Of a DNA stretch of 64,000 bases, positions 10,414-20,358 are shown in pieces; within the stretch, counting starts at the first letter, position 1, and each line of letters opens with the position of its first letter. The notes beneath the pieces were generated by a model. It was not told the DNA's origin, did no database searches, and saw only the letters and a program-made list of their open reading frames with translations. The DNA comes from Rubrivivax sp. (lineage in GTDB: Bacteria > Pseudomonadota > Gammaproteobacteria > Burkholderiales > Burkholderiaceae_C). Position numbers and translations under genes: made by a program. The stretch lies in the NCBI GenBank assembly GCA_016788525.1, contig JAEUPD010000166.1:1-64000 (forward strand). The letters are read 5' to 3'.

Positions 10414-11294
10414 GGGCCGAGCAGGAAGCGCCGCACCGCGGCGCGCTGGTCGGGTGCCACCAGCGTGGGCGCATGGCCGACGCCAGCGAACTCCACCAGT
10501 GCGGCCTTCGGCCCCCGCGTGGCCATGGCCTGCGCCGTGGCCGGCGTCAGCAGGTCGGAGTCCTGGCCACGCAGCAGCAGCGTCGGGCAGCGGATGCGGT
10601 CGTAGGCCTGCCAGGTGAGCGCCTCGGCGCCCTTCACCATCTCGGGCGTCATCGCCCGCACAGGCGCGGCGATGGCCGGGTCGTAGTGCGACATGAGTCC
10701 GCCACCCGGCGCGGGCACGAGCTGCGGCCGCGTCAACGCCAGCCACTGCTCGGGCGTGTGCGGGCCGAAGCCCTGCGAGACGCTCCACAGCGCGGCGGCC
10801 GCTTCGTCCTCGGTCTTCCAGGTCGCCGGCACCCCCAGGTAGGTCTTGATGCGCTCGATGGCCACCGGCTCGATGGTCGGCCCGACATCGTTGAGCACCA
10901 GTTTGCGCACCGGCGAGTTCGGCAGGCTCGCCAGGCCCAGCCCGATGAGACCGCCCATCGATGTGCCGACCCAATCGAGCTGGTCCACGCCGAGCCGGGC
11001 CACCAGCGTGACCATGTCGGCCACGTAGGTGGGAATCGAGTAGCCCATCGGATCGGCCAGGCGGTCGCTGCGGCCACGCCCCACCACGTCGGGGCACACC
11101 ACGCGGTACTCGGTGCCGAGGTCGCGCGCCAGCGTGTCGAAGTCTCGCCCCTGGCGAGACAGCCCGTGCACGCACACCAGCACGCGCGGGTTGGCCGGGT
11201 CGCCCCACTGCCAATAGGCCATGCGGTGCAGGCCGCGCGGATCCAGGCACTGGACATGGTGCAGCGTAGGCTGGGCGGCGGCGGAAGCAGTCAT
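10410..11294 (-). CDS. Alpha/beta-hydrolase
   Basis: 294 residues from the ATG at 11294. An alpha/beta-hydrolase fold with VLVCVHGLSRQGRDFDTLA (oxyanion region), the nucleophile elbow GTSMGG (Ser), the acid segment LLLRGQDSDLLT and the final His in GVGHAPTL. The catalytic Ser-Asp-His triad is intact. The substrate cannot be told from sequence; homologues are often labelled pimeloyl-ACP methyl ester esterase-like or simply hydrolase. Its stop overlaps the relA start by 4 nt, so relA expression depends at least partly on this gene. It is divergent from 3-hydroxybutyrate dehydrogenase across 90 bp. Confidence 0.85.
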   Translation of the reverse strand: MTASAAAQPTLHHVQCLDPRGLHRMAYWQWGDPANPRVLVCVHGLSRQGRDFDTLARDLGTEYRVVCPDVVGRGRSDRLADPMGYSIPTYVADMVTLVARLGVDQLDWVGTSMGGLIGLGLASLPNSPVRKLVLNDVGPTIEPVAIERIKTYLGVPATWKTEDEAAAALWSVSQGFGPHTPEQWLALTRPQLVPAPGGGLMSHYDPAIAAPVRAMTPEMVKGAEALTWQAYDRIRCPTLLLRGQDSDLLTPATAQAMATRGPKAALVEFAGVGHAPTLVAPDQRAAVRRFLLGP

Positions 11295-11384
11295 GGGGCA
11301 GACAGGCAGCGCTTGATAATCGGCCCATCGTAACAAGGCCCTCGCGCGCTCTGCGGGGTGCCTGCCCGGCGGGAGAAGCACGGC

Positions 11385-12164
<780 letters not shown>

Positions 12165-12200
12165 CCGGTTCCCGCCGCCCCTCCCGGCGCTGCCCGCGCC

Positions 12201-12935
12201 TCACTTCATCTGCACCGTTCCGCTCACCGTGGCGGTGACCTGTGCCTTGCCGGCTTCCACCGGCAGCGATTCCTCGGCGCTGCTGCGTGCGGCTTGCGCG
12301 CGCATCATCACCACCGGCGGGCCGCCGGGTTCGTTGCCGGCGACGCTGACTTCGCGGATCGTGTAGCCGCTCATGCCGAACTGGCGGGACACGGCGTCGG
12401 CCCGCGTACGAAAGCGCGCGATGGCCTGTGCAGTGACTTCGCCTTCGACCTTCTCGCGCGCCTCGCGTGACAGCGACCAGCTCACGCGGCCGATGGTCAA
12501 CGTCTGGACGCGGCCCATCATCTGCGCGATGGTGGTGGTGTCGCGGCCCTCGATCACCAGCTCGGCATGGCCCTGCCAGCCGCTGATGCTGCCCTTCTGC
12601 GCGTAGCGCGGGTGAAGGGCGAAGCCGCCGGTACGCACCAGCACCTCGCCCGGCCTGGCCGCCTTGCGCGCTTCGGTGAGCGCCGCGTCCAGCGCCTGGC
12701 GCAGCTGCGACTGCACTGCCGCGGCGTCGGTGCCCTCGCGCTGCGTGCTGAAGACGACGGTCAGCCAGTCCATCGTCAGCTCCATCGTCGCCGTGGCGCT
12801 GAGCGACACCACGTTGGCCGGCTGCGGTGGCAGCCCCGGGCCGGTCTGCCCGATGGCCGGCCCGGCCAGGCCGGCCGCTGCGGCGGCCATCGCAGCCCCC
12901 CAGGTTTGAAGTGCGCGCAGGCGTTGGCGATGCAT
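12201..12935 (-). CDS. SIMPL-domain (DUF541) periplasmic protein
   Basis: 244 residues from the ATG at 12935, which has GAGGA 8 nt upstream; an in-frame ATG at 12950 lacks a ribosome-binding site. A signal peptide (AAMAAAAAGLAGPAIGQ) is followed by a SIMPL/DUF541 domain with the usual start (VVSLSATATMELTMDWLTVVFS) and a YTIREVSVAG segment near the end. Family members are periplasmic or outer-membrane, with no agreed biochemical activity. Divergent from ompR across about 180 bp. Confidence 0.85.
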   Translation of the reverse strand: MHRQRLRALQTWGAAMAAAAAGLAGPAIGQTGPGLPPQPANVVSLSATATMELTMDWLTVVFSTQREGTDAAAVQSQLRQALDAALTEARKAARPGEVLVRTGGFALHPRYAQKGSISGWQGHAELVIEGRDTTTIAQMMGRVQTLTIGRVSWSLSREAREKVEGEVTAQAIARFRTRADAVSRQFGMSGYTIREVSVAGNEPGGPPVVMMRAQAARSSAEESLPVEAGKAQVTATVSGTVQMK

Positions 12936-13034
12936 GGTTGAAGTCCTCATGGCGTGGGTGCTCAGGGGTCCCTGACGCTACCGACCGCCCTCGCGTTGAC
13001 AGCACACCCCAAGGTCTGTGCAAGCGCGAAATAC

Positions 13035-13100
13035 TTGTAACAGATGCGCCTTGCCTGGGGAAACGCCGGGTTTCCGCGGCCCACAATGCCGCTGTTACAA
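13035..13100. promoter_or_regulatory. Inverted repeat upstream of ompR, candidate OmpR site
   Basis: TTGTAACAG at 13035-13043 is the exact reverse complement of CTGTTACAA at 13092-13100, 48 bp apart and ending 14 bp before the ompR start. GTAACA/TGTTAC is also the core of classical OmpR-binding half-sites in enteric bacteria. Binding by this OmpR is an inference. Confidence 0.45.
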
Positions 13101-13114
13101 ATTCGGAGTGGCCC

Positions 13115-13849
13115 ATGAGCACCCAACCCAACGCCCGGCCGGACCGCATCGTCGTCGTCGATGACGATGCCCGTATCCGCGACCTTCTTCGACGCTATCT
13201 GTCGCAGGAAGGCTTCGACGTGCTGCTGGCCGAAGACGCCAAGGCGCTCAACCGCCTGCTCACGCGCGAGACGCTGGACCTGATCGTGCTCGACCTCATG
13301 CTGCCCGGCGAGGACGGCCTGTCGATCTGCCGCCGGCTGCGCGCAGCCAACGACCAGACGCCGATCATCATGCTCACCGCCAAGGTGGAAGACGTGGACC
13401 GCATCGTCGGCCTGGAGGTCGGTGCCGACGACTACCTGCCCAAGCCCTTCAATCCGCGCGAGCTGCTGGCGCGCATTCATGCGGTGCTGCGCCGCCGGCC
13501 GGCACCCGAAGCCCCGGGCGCTCCTTCCAAGGAAGCGCAGACCGTGACCTTCGGGCCGTTCGAGTTCGACCTGTCGCTGCGGCGCCTGTCGAAGAACGGC
13601 GAGCAGATCTCGCTGACCACCGGCGAGTTCTCGATGCTCAAGGCGCTGGTGCGCCACCCGCGCCAACCGCTCTCGCGCGACAAGCTCGCGCAACTGGCGC
13701 GCGGCCGCGAGTTCGAACCGTTCGATCGCAGCCTGGACGTGCAGATCTCGCGGCTGCGCAAGATGATCGAGCCCGACCCCTCGCAGCCGCGCTACATCCA
13801 GACCGTGTGGGGCGTTGGCTACGTCTTCGTGCCGGACGGCGCGAACTGA
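13115..13849 (+). CDS. ompR: Response regulator OmpR
   Basis: 244 residues from the ATG at 13115, with GGAG 6 nt upstream. Receiver domain: acidic DDD near residue 17, phospho-acceptor Asp in LIVLDLMLPGEDG (about 61), switch Thr in MLTAK, and Lys in YLPKPFNPRELLARI. The C-terminal winged helix (about 140-238) contains LSRDKLAQLARGREFEPFDRS and ends in YIQTVWGVGYVFVP, typical of OmpR itself. It is followed by an EnvZ-like kinase gene after a 188-bp repeat-containing spacer. Expected role: response to osmolarity or pH and control of porin genes. Confidence 0.93.
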   Translation: MSTQPNARPDRIVVVDDDARIRDLLRRYLSQEGFDVLLAEDAKALNRLLTRETLDLIVLDLMLPGEDGLSICRRLRAANDQTPIIMLTAKVEDVDRIVGLEVGADDYLPKPFNPRELLARIHAVLRRRPAPEAPGAPSKEAQTVTFGPFEFDLSLRRLSKNGEQISLTTGEFSMLKALVRHPRQPLSRDKLAQLARGREFEPFDRSLDVQISRLRKMIEPDPSQPRYIQTVWGVGYVFVPDGAN

Positions 13850-13850
13850 T

Positions 13851-13999
13851 GCTCCCCCGAAAGCGCCTTCGGCGCCCCCTCCACGGGGGGCTGAGCCCGG
13901 ACGTGAAGGGTCCCGCGGACCTTTCACGCCTGGCGAGGAGCCGGGCCACTGGCCCGGCGCGGCCCGGCGAAGCCGGTGCCGCGGCGCCCGCTTGGCTGG
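13851..13999 (+). repeat. Dispersed GC-rich repeat, copy 1 (between ompR and envZ)
   Basis: The element begins just after the ompR stop with GCTCCCCCGAAAGCGCCTTC (13851-13870) and continues as a C/G-rich hairpin. It ends in a core GGCGAAGCCGGTGCCGCGGC (13966-13985) followed by GCTTGGCTGG. Related 5' and 3' motifs occur, on the minus strand, at 41994-42084 and 54672-54786. No open frame here looks like a real gene. Confidence 0.7.
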
Positions 14000-14037
14000 T
14001 GCGCAAGAGCCAGATGTCCTAGCCCACTCGTAGCCCT

Positions 14038-15495
14038 GTGGCGAGCACGTCGCTCGGATTCAGCCTCTTCTGGCGCACGTTCTTCCTGCTGGCCGTGCTG
14101 CTGGCCGGAGGGGTGTACGCCTGGGTGACGACGCTGCACACGCTGGAGCTGGAGCCGCGCGCCGTGCAGCAGGCACAGCAGACGGCAGGCCTGGTGAGCC
14201 TGGCGCGCGCGGCGCTCATCCCCACCGACGGCATCAACCGCGTGGCGTTGCTCAAGAGCATGTCCACCCCCTCGACGATGCGCGTGACCCCGCGCGAACC
14301 GAAGGACAAGTGGCTGTCGTTCGAGACCGACCGCTTCTCGCGCCACCTGGCCTCCGAGCTGCGGCGCGTGCTGGGGCCCGACACCATCGTCGCGCGCAGT
14401 GTCAACAACAACAGCGGTCTGTGGGTCGGTTTCTCCATCGAGCAGGACCGGTTCTGGCTCCAGGCCAACCTGGCGCACCCGGCCGAGATGGCCGGCAGCA
14501 CCTGGTTCGCCTGGATCGGCATCGCCTTCCTGGCCACGCTGGTCGGCTCGGTGGCCATCGCGAGCCTGATCAATCGGCCGTTGAAGCAGCTGTCGTTCGC
14601 CGCCAGCCGCATCCGCGAAGGCGACCTCGATTCGCGGCTGGACGAAAACACGATGACCAGCGAGATCCGCGAGGTCAACCGCGGCTTCAACCGCATGGCG
14701 CGCGAGCTGGCGCGCGTGGAAGAGGACCGCGCGGTGATGCTGGCCGGCATCAGCCACGACCTGCGCACGCCGTTGGCGCGTCTGCGGCTGGAGGCCGAGA
14801 TGAGCGTGGCCGACGAGGACGCGCGGCGCAACATGGCCAGCGACATCGACCAACTCGACGCGATCATCGACAAGTTCATGGACTACGCACGGCCGGGCGA
14901 CGCCAAGATGGGCCCGGTCAACGTGAGCCGCCTTGTCGAGGCCGAGGCGGCACGCTTCCGCGACCCGACGCAGATCCGCATCCACTCGCGCCTGACCCCC
15001 GATCTGCAGGCCGTTGCCGACGAGACCGAACTCGGCCGAGTGTTCCTGAACCTGTTCGAGAACGCCCGCCGCTACGGCAGGGGCACCTACACCGGCGTTG
15101 CCGACGTCGACGTGTGGCACGTGAAGGCCGGGCCCTGGCTCATCGTCAGCGTGCGCGATCACGGGCCTGGCGTGGCGCCGGAGAAGCTGGCACAACTGAC
15201 CACCCCCTTCTTCCGCGGCGACGCCGCGCGCACCGCGGCCACCGGTGCGGGCCTGGGGCTGGCCATCGTCGAGAAAGCCGTGGCACGCATGGGCGGCAGC
15301 CTCGAGCTGGCCAATGCGCCCGAGGGTGGCCTCATTGCGCACATCCGGCTCAAGCGCGTGCAGTCGGCGCGTGGCAACACACCGGGCAAGGGCGGCCGTG
15401 ACAAGGGCAACGGCGGCCCGCCCAGCACCATCATGAGCGACAGCAACTTCGCCTGGGCCGACACGCGGGCCGGCGGGCCGCCGAGCAAGGTCTGA
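14038..15495 (+). CDS. envZ: Sensor histidine kinase EnvZ-like
   Basis: 485 residues from a GTG at 14038. TM1 about 8-28 (SLFWRTFFLLAVLLAGGVYAW); a periplasmic segment to about 155; TM2 about 160-182; HAMP (NRPLKQLSFAASRIREGDLD); DHp helix with the phospho-accepting His in GISHDLRTPLARLRLEAEMS; and an HATPase with NLFENARRYG, DHGPGV and GAGLGLAIV. The SHDLRTPL motif and gene order fit EnvZ. The last 45 or so residues after the catalytic domain are a Gly/Pro-rich tail of unknown purpose. The first residues carry no obvious ribosome-binding site because the preceding spacer is the repeat element. Confidence 0.9.
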   Translation: MASTSLGFSLFWRTFFLLAVLLAGGVYAWVTTLHTLELEPRAVQQAQQTAGLVSLARAALIPTDGINRVALLKSMSTPSTMRVTPREPKDKWLSFETDRFSRHLASELRRVLGPDTIVARSVNNNSGLWVGFSIEQDRFWLQANLAHPAEMAGSTWFAWIGIAFLATLVGSVAIASLINRPLKQLSFAASRIREGDLDSRLDENTMTSEIREVNRGFNRMARELARVEEDRAVMLAGISHDLRTPLARLRLEAEMSVADEDARRNMASDIDQLDAIIDKFMDYARPGDAKMGPVNVSRLVEAEAARFRDPTQIRIHSRLTPDLQAVADETELGRVFLNLFENARRYGRGTYTGVADVDVWHVKAGPWLIVSVRDHGPGVAPEKLAQLTTPFFRGDAARTAATGAGLGLAIVEKAVARMGGSLELANAPEGGLIAHIRLKRVQSARGNTPGKGGRDKGNGGPPSTIMSDSNFAWADTRAGGPPSKV

Positions 15496-15540
15496 GCCGG
15501 TCGGCGGCGTGCCCGGGCCCCGGCCCTTGCGCCGACCGCC

Positions 15541-16047
15541 TCAGCCCGATGGGGCCGCGCGCCACAGCAGGCACACGGCGCGCGCCTCGATGGCGCGGCC
15601 TTCTCCCACCGGGCCCAGCTTCTCGGCCGTCTTGGCCTTGACGTTCACCGCCTCCGTCGCCAGCCCCAGCACCGCGGCAATGCGCTCGCGCATCGCAGGA
15701 ATGTGCGGGGCCATCCTCGGCGCCTGCGCGACGATGGTGCTGTCCACGTTGAGCAGCGTCCAGCCCCGCTCCTTCACCTGCGCCAGCGCATGCGTCAGCA
15801 GCCGTGCCGAATCGGCGCCGGCATGGGCCGCGTCGGTGTCGGGGAAGAGCCGGCCGATGTCGCCCAGCCCCGCCGCGCCCAGCAGCGCGTCGGTGATGGC
15901 ATGCAGCAGCGCATCGGCGTCGGAGTGACCGAGCAGGCCGTGCGTGTGCGGCACGACGACCCCACCCAGCACAAGCGCACGCCCGGGGACCAGCTGGTGC
16001 ACGTCCCAGCCCTCGCCGACACGCAATTCGGGCATCGCCGGGTTCAT
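15541..16047 (-). CDS. ispF: 2-C-methyl-D-erythritol 2,4-cyclodiphosphate synthase
   Basis: 168 residues. IspF cyclises CDP-methylerythritol 2-phosphate, releasing CMP, in the non-mevalonate isoprenoid pathway. The metal ligands are seen in GWDVHQL (Asp, His) and [20 protein letters not shown]. The [18 protein letters not shown] signature is complete. The ATG at 16047 overlaps the ispD stop (ATGA), so the pair is coupled; an ATG at 16035 is also possible. Convergent with envZ. Confidence 0.96.
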   Translation of the reverse strand: MNPAMPELRVGEGWDVHQLVPGRALVLGGVVVPHTHGLLGHSDADALLHAITDALLGAAGLGDIGRLFPDTDAAHAGADSARLLTHALAQVKERGWTLLNVDSTIVAQAPRMAPHIPAMRERIAAVLGLATEAVNVKAKTAEKLGPVGEGRAIEARAVCLLWRAAPSG

Positions 16048-16760
16048 CGTGGGCGGGTCTCCAGCAATCGCTCGGCCAGCGCAAAGTCGGCCGGCCACGT
16101 GAGCTTGAAATTCTCGGCATCGCCCGGCACGAGCAGGGGCGCCAGGCCCAGCGCCTCGACCGCGCCGGCCTCGTCGGTGACCTCGGGGCCAGCCTCGGCC
16201 AGGGCGCGCTGCAGGAGACCCAGGCGGAACATCTGCGGCGTCTGCGCCAGCCACTTGTCGGCGCGCGGCAGCGTGGCGGTGACGCGCTGGCCAGCGGCCT
16301 GCTTCAACGTGTCGGCCAGCGGCAGCGCCAGCAGGCCTCCGACCTCGTCGCCGCGGCAGGCTTCGATCAACCCCTGCACCCACGCCGCGCGCACCAGGCA
16401 GCGAGCGGCGTCGTGCACCAGCACCCAGTCGTGGTCGCGGGCGCCTCGCATGCGCAGCTGGGCCAGGCCACTGCCCACCGAGGCCGCACGGGTGGCACCA
16501 CCGCACCGCGCCACCCAGGACCGCGCCCCTTCGAACTGCGGCACGCGGCGCTCGAATTCCTGGTCCGCGGGGGCCAGCACCACCAGCGTCGCCTGCAGCG
16601 CAGGCACCGCGGCCAGGGCGGCCAGCGTGTGCGCGACCACCGGCTGCCCGGCCAGGCGCTGGTACTGTTTGGGTCCGGCAGTTCCCGCCCGTTGCCCCGC
16701 GCCGGCACAGGGGACCACGGCATAGCAGCGGGCTGGCGCGGTGTCTGGGCGGTGGGGCAC
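16044..16760 (-). CDS. ispD: 2-C-methyl-D-erythritol 4-phosphate cytidylyltransferase
   Basis: 238 residues from a GTG at 16760. IspD joins CTP and methylerythritol 4-phosphate. Nucleotide-binding signature: [20 protein letters not shown], with Cys where most homologues have Ala. [11 protein letters not shown] and [11 protein letters not shown] are also present. It overlaps ispF by 4 nt and is divergent from mfd. Confidence 0.95.
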   Translation of the reverse strand: MPHRPDTAPARCYAVVPCAGAGQRAGTAGPKQYQRLAGQPVVAHTLAALAAVPALQATLVVLAPADQEFERRVPQFEGARSWVARCGGATRAASVGSGLAQLRMRGARDHDWVLVHDAARCLVRAAWVQGLIEACRGDEVGGLLALPLADTLKQAAGQRVTATLPRADKWLAQTPQMFRLGLLQRALAEAGPEVTDEAGAVEALGLAPLLVPGDAENFKLTWPADFALAERLLETRPR

Positions 16761-16790
16761 GGCGACGATTCTAGAATTCGCCGCCTCTCA

Positions 16791-16817
16791 CGCCCCGCCG
16801 TGGCCCACGGCGGGGCG
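16791..16817 (+). promoter_or_regulatory. 12-bp hairpin in the mfd leader
   Basis: CGCCCCGCCGTG (16791-16802) and CACGGCGGGGCG (16806-16817) pair perfectly around a 3-nt loop, 13 nt before the mfd ATG and within the ispD-mfd divergent region. There is no U-tract, so it is more likely a leader structure than a terminator. Confidence 0.45.
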
Positions 16818-16830
16818 CTTGTGTTTGCAG

Positions 16831-19800
16831 ATGCTGCTGCCACCGCTTGCGCCAGGACGGCGCCACACGATCCCCCGGCCCCTCGGCTCGGCCGACGCGC
16901 TGCTGTTGGCGCAACTCGCGGCGGCGCGGGGGGCCGCCGGCACGCCGGCGCAGGGCCCGCTGACCGTGTTCACCGCCGAGGCGGCCGACGCGCAGCGGCT
17001 GCTTGACGAGCTGCCGTTCTTCGCGCCGGCGCTGCGCGTGGCGCTCTTCCCCGACTGGGAGACGCTGCCGTACGACAACTTCAGCCCGCACCAGGACCTT
17101 GTCAGCGAGCGGCTGGCGTCGCTATGGCGCATCCAGCAGCGCGAGGTCGACGTGCTGCTGGTGCCGGCCACCACCGCGCTGGCCCGCATCGCGCCACCGT
17201 CGTTCCTGGCGGGCACCACGTTCCACTTCAAGCAGAAGTCTCGGCTGGACGAGGTGCGCCTGAAGGCCCAGCTCACGCTGGCGGGCTACGAGCACGTCAG
17301 CCAGGTGGTGCGACCGGGCGAGTACGCGGTGCGCGGCGGCCTGATCGACCTGTTTCCGATGGGCTCGCCGGTGCCGTACCGGGTGGACTTGTTCGGCGAC
17401 GAGGTCGATTCGATCCGCACCTTCGACCCCGACACACAGCGCAGCCTGTACCCGGTGCCCGAGGTGCGCCTGCTGCCCGGGCGCGAGTTCCCGATGGACG
17501 AAGCGGCGCGCTCGGCGTTCCGGGCGCGCTGGCGCGAGCGCATCGAAGGCGACCCGACCCGGGCCCGCGTCTACAAGGACATCGCCTCGGGTATCGCCAC
17601 CGGCGGGATCGAGTTCTATCTGCCGCTGTTCTTCGAGACGCCGGCCACGCTCTTCGACTACATCGGCACCGAGGCCGCGCTGGTGCTGCATGGCGAGGTG
17701 GACACCGCGCTGCAGCGCTTCTGGGTCGACACGCGCGAGCGGCATCGCTTCTTGCAGCACGACAAGGAGCGGCCGCTGCTGCCGCCCGAAGACCTCTTCC
17801 TGCGCCCCGAGGAGTTCTTTGCCGCCACGCAGCCCCACGCCACGATCGCGCAGCGCGGTGCCGGCGAACTGCCCTGGTGCCGGCCGTTGCCCGACGTGAG
17901 CGTCGACCGCGGCGCCACCGAGCCGCTGGCCACCCTGGAGCGCCACCTCGGCGCCACGCCGCACCGGGTGCTGCTGGTCGCCGAGAGCGACGGCCGGCGG
18001 GAAAGCCTTCTGGAGCTGCTGCGCGACCACCGGATCGTCGTGCCGAGTGTGGCCTCGCTGGCCGAGTTCATCGCAGGCGACGAGAAGGTGGCCATCGTCG
18101 CCGCGCCGCTGGCCCAGGGCTTTCACTGGCTGGATGGCGCCGCGGCGGACGGCACCCCGACCCCGGGCGGCGCGGCCGGGCTGTCGCTGCAGTTCATCAC
18201 CGAGACCGAGCTCTTCGCCACCACGCCGCAGGCGCGGCGGCGGCGCAAGCAGGAGCAGGTCTCCAGCGTCGACGCGCTGATCAAGGACCTGTCGGAACTC
18301 AAGGTCGGTGACCCGGTGGTGCATGTCAACCACGGCATCGGCCGCTACCAGGGGTTGAAGAACATCGACCTGGCGTCCGAGGATGGTGGGGGCACCAGCG
18401 AGTTCCTGCATCTCGAGTACGCCGAGAAGGCCACGCTGTACGTGCCGGTGTCACAGCTGCACCTGATCAGCCGCTACACCGGGGTCAGTGCCGAAGAGGC
18501 GCCGCTGCACAGGCTGGGCAGCGGGCAGTGGGAGAAGGCCCGCCGCAAGGCGGCCGAGCAGGTGCGCGACACCGCCGCCGAACTGCTGAACCTGTATGCG
18601 CAGCGCGCCGCGCGCGATGGCTTCGCGCACCGCTTCTCGCCGCACGACTACGAAGCCTTCGCCGCCAGCTTCGGCTTCGAGGAGACGGCCGACCAGCGCG
18701 CCGCCATCCACGCCGTCATCCAGGACATGGTCTCACCGCGGCCGATGGACCGCCTGGTGTGCGGCGACGTCGGCTTCGGCAAGACCGAGGTGGCCCTGCG
18801 CGCCGCCTTCGTGGCCGTGCATGGCGGCAAGCAGGTGGCGATGCTGGCGCCCACCACGCTGCTGGCCGAGCAGCACTATCAGACGCTCAACGACCGCTTC
18901 GCCAAATGGCCGGTGAAGGTGGCCGAGCTTTCGCGCTTTCGCACCGGCAAGGAGGTGAAGGCGGCGCTGGAGGGCATTGCCGCGGGCAGCATCGACATCG
19001 TCGTCGGCACGCACAAGCTGCTGGCCAGCGACGTGAAGTTCGCCCGGCTGGGCCTGCTGGTCATCGACGAGGAGCACCGCTTCGGCGTGCGCCACAAGGA
19101 GGCCATGAAGGCGCTGCGCGCCGAGGTCGACGTGCTCACCCTCACTGCCACGCCCATTCCGCGCACGCTGGGCATGGCGCTGGAGGGGCTGCGCGACCTG
19201 TCGGTGATCGCCACCGCGCCGCAGCGTCGGCTGGCCATCAAGACCTTCGTGCAGAACGAAGGCAACAGCATTGTTCGCGAGGCCATCCTGCGCGAGCTCA
19301 AGCGCGGCGGGCAGGTCTACTTCCTGCACAACGAAGTCGAGACCATCGCCAACCGCCGCGACCGGCTGGTCGAACTCGTGCCCGAGGCACGCATCGCCAT
19401 CGCCCACGGCCAGATGCCCGAGCGCGAGCTGGAGGCGGTGATGCGCGACTTCGTCGCCCAGCGGCACAACGTGCTGCTGTGCTCGACCATCATCGAGACC
19501 GGCATCGACGTGCCCACCGCCAACACGATCGTCATCAGCCGGGCCGACAAGTTCGGCCTCGCACAGCTGCACCAGCTGCGCGGGCGCGTGGGCCGCAGCC
19601 ACCACCAGGCCTATGCCTACCTGCTCGTGCCTGACAAGGAAGGCCTCACCAAGCAGGCTGCGCAGCGGCTGGAAGCCATCCAGCAGATGGAGGAGCTGGG
19701 CAGCGGCTTCTACCTCGCCATGCACGACCTGGAGATCCGTGGCGCGGGCGAGGTGCTGGGCGAGCAGCAAAGCGGCAACATGATGGAAGTCGGCTTCCAG

Positions 19801-20358
19801 CTCTACAACGACATGCTGGCCGAGGCCGTGCGCTCGTTGAAGGCGGGGCGCGAGCCCGATCTGCTCTCGCCGCTGGGCGGTCTCGGCGGCCTGGGCGGTA
19901 CCACCGAGGTCAACCTGCATGCACCGGCGCTGCTGCCCGACGCCTACTGCGGCGACGTGCACACGCGCCTGAGCCTGTACAAGCGCCTGGCCACCGCCGA
20001 CAGCGCCGAGCGCATCGACACGCTGCTGGAGGAGATCACCGACCGCTTCGGGCGCCTCCCTGCGCAGGGCCAGACCCTCTTCGACACCCACCGCCTGCGC
20101 GTGCTGGCCCGGCCCTACGGCGTGGCCAAGATCGATGCCGGCCCCAAGCTGATGAGCCTGACCTTTCGCCCCAACCCGCCTGTCGACGCGCTGCGCATCA
20201 TCGAGCTCGTGCAGAAGAACCGCGCGGTCAAGCTGGCCGGCAACGACAAGCTGCGCATCGAGCGCGAGATCGCCCTGCCGGCCGAGCGCGCCCAGTTCAT
20301 GCGCGACCTGCTGCGCACGCTGGGCACCCCCAAGACCGCGGACAGGGTGCCGGCATGA
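16831..20358 (+). CDS. mfd: Transcription-repair coupling factor Mfd
   Basis: 1175 residues from the ATG at 16831 (E. coli Mfd 1148). The frame is open 30 codons further upstream, but conserved sequence starts only after this ATG. Mfd releases stalled RNA polymerase and recruits UvrA. Order: UvrB-homology module (PDWETLPYDNFSPHQDLVSERL); the polymerase-interacting domain (GDPVVHVNHGIGRYQGL, about 490-560); SF2 translocase with Walker A GDVGFGKTEVA (about 645), DEEHRFGVRHKE (about 747), TATPIPRTLGMAL and QLRGRVGRSHHQAYAYL; and the C-terminal TRCF domain. It overlaps serB by 4 nt. Confidence 0.97.
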   Translation: MLLPPLAPGRRHTIPRPLGSADALLLAQLAAARGAAGTPAQGPLTVFTAEAADAQRLLDELPFFAPALRVALFPDWETLPYDNFSPHQDLVSERLASLWRIQQREVDVLLVPATTALARIAPPSFLAGTTFHFKQKSRLDEVRLKAQLTLAGYEHVSQVVRPGEYAVRGGLIDLFPMGSPVPYRVDLFGDEVDSIRTFDPDTQRSLYPVPEVRLLPGREFPMDEAARSAFRARWRERIEGDPTRARVYKDIASGIATGGIEFYLPLFFETPATLFDYIGTEAALVLHGEVDTALQRFWVDTRERHRFLQHDKERPLLPPEDLFLRPEEFFAATQPHATIAQRGAGELPWCRPLPDVSVDRGATEPLATLERHLGATPHRVLLVAESDGRRESLLELLRDHRIVVPSVASLAEFIAGDEKVAIVAAPLAQGFHWLDGAAADGTPTPGGAAGLSLQFITETELFATTPQARRRRKQEQVSSVDALIKDLSELKVGDPVVHVNHGIGRYQGLKNIDLASEDGGGTSEFLHLEYAEKATLYVPVSQLHLISRYTGVSAEEAPLHRLGSGQWEKARRKAAEQVRDTAAELLNLYAQRAARDGFAHRFSPHDYEAFAASFGFEETADQRAAIHAVIQDMVSPRPMDRLVCGDVGFGKTEVALRAAFVAVHGGKQVAMLAPTTLLAEQHYQTLNDRFAKWPVKVAELSRFRTGKEVKAALEGIAAGSIDIVVGTHKLLASDVKFARLGLLVIDEEHRFGVRHKEAMKALRAEVDVLTLTATPIPRTLGMALEGLRDLSVIATAPQRRLAIKTFVQNEGNSIVREAILRELKRGGQVYFLHNEVETIANRRDRLVELVPEARIAIAHGQMPERELEAVMRDFVAQRHNVLLCSTIIETGIDVPTANTIVISRADKFGLAQLHQLRGRVGRSHHQAYAYLLVPDKEGLTKQAAQRLEAIQQMEELGSGFYLAMHDLEIRGAGEVLGEQQSGNMMEVGFQLYNDMLAEAVRSLKAGREPDLLSPLGGLGGLGGTTEVNLHAPALLPDAYCGDVHTRLSLYKRLATADSAERIDTLLEEITDRFGRLPAQGQTLFDTHRLRVLARPYGVAKIDAGPKLMSLTFRPNPPVDALRIIELVQKNRAVKLAGNDKLRIEREIALPAERAQFMRDLLRTLGTPKTADRVPA

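Noticed and set aside
13850..14037. Small open frames between ompR and envZ
   Set aside because: They read through the dispersed repeat; none has a ribosome-binding site or a plausible protein.
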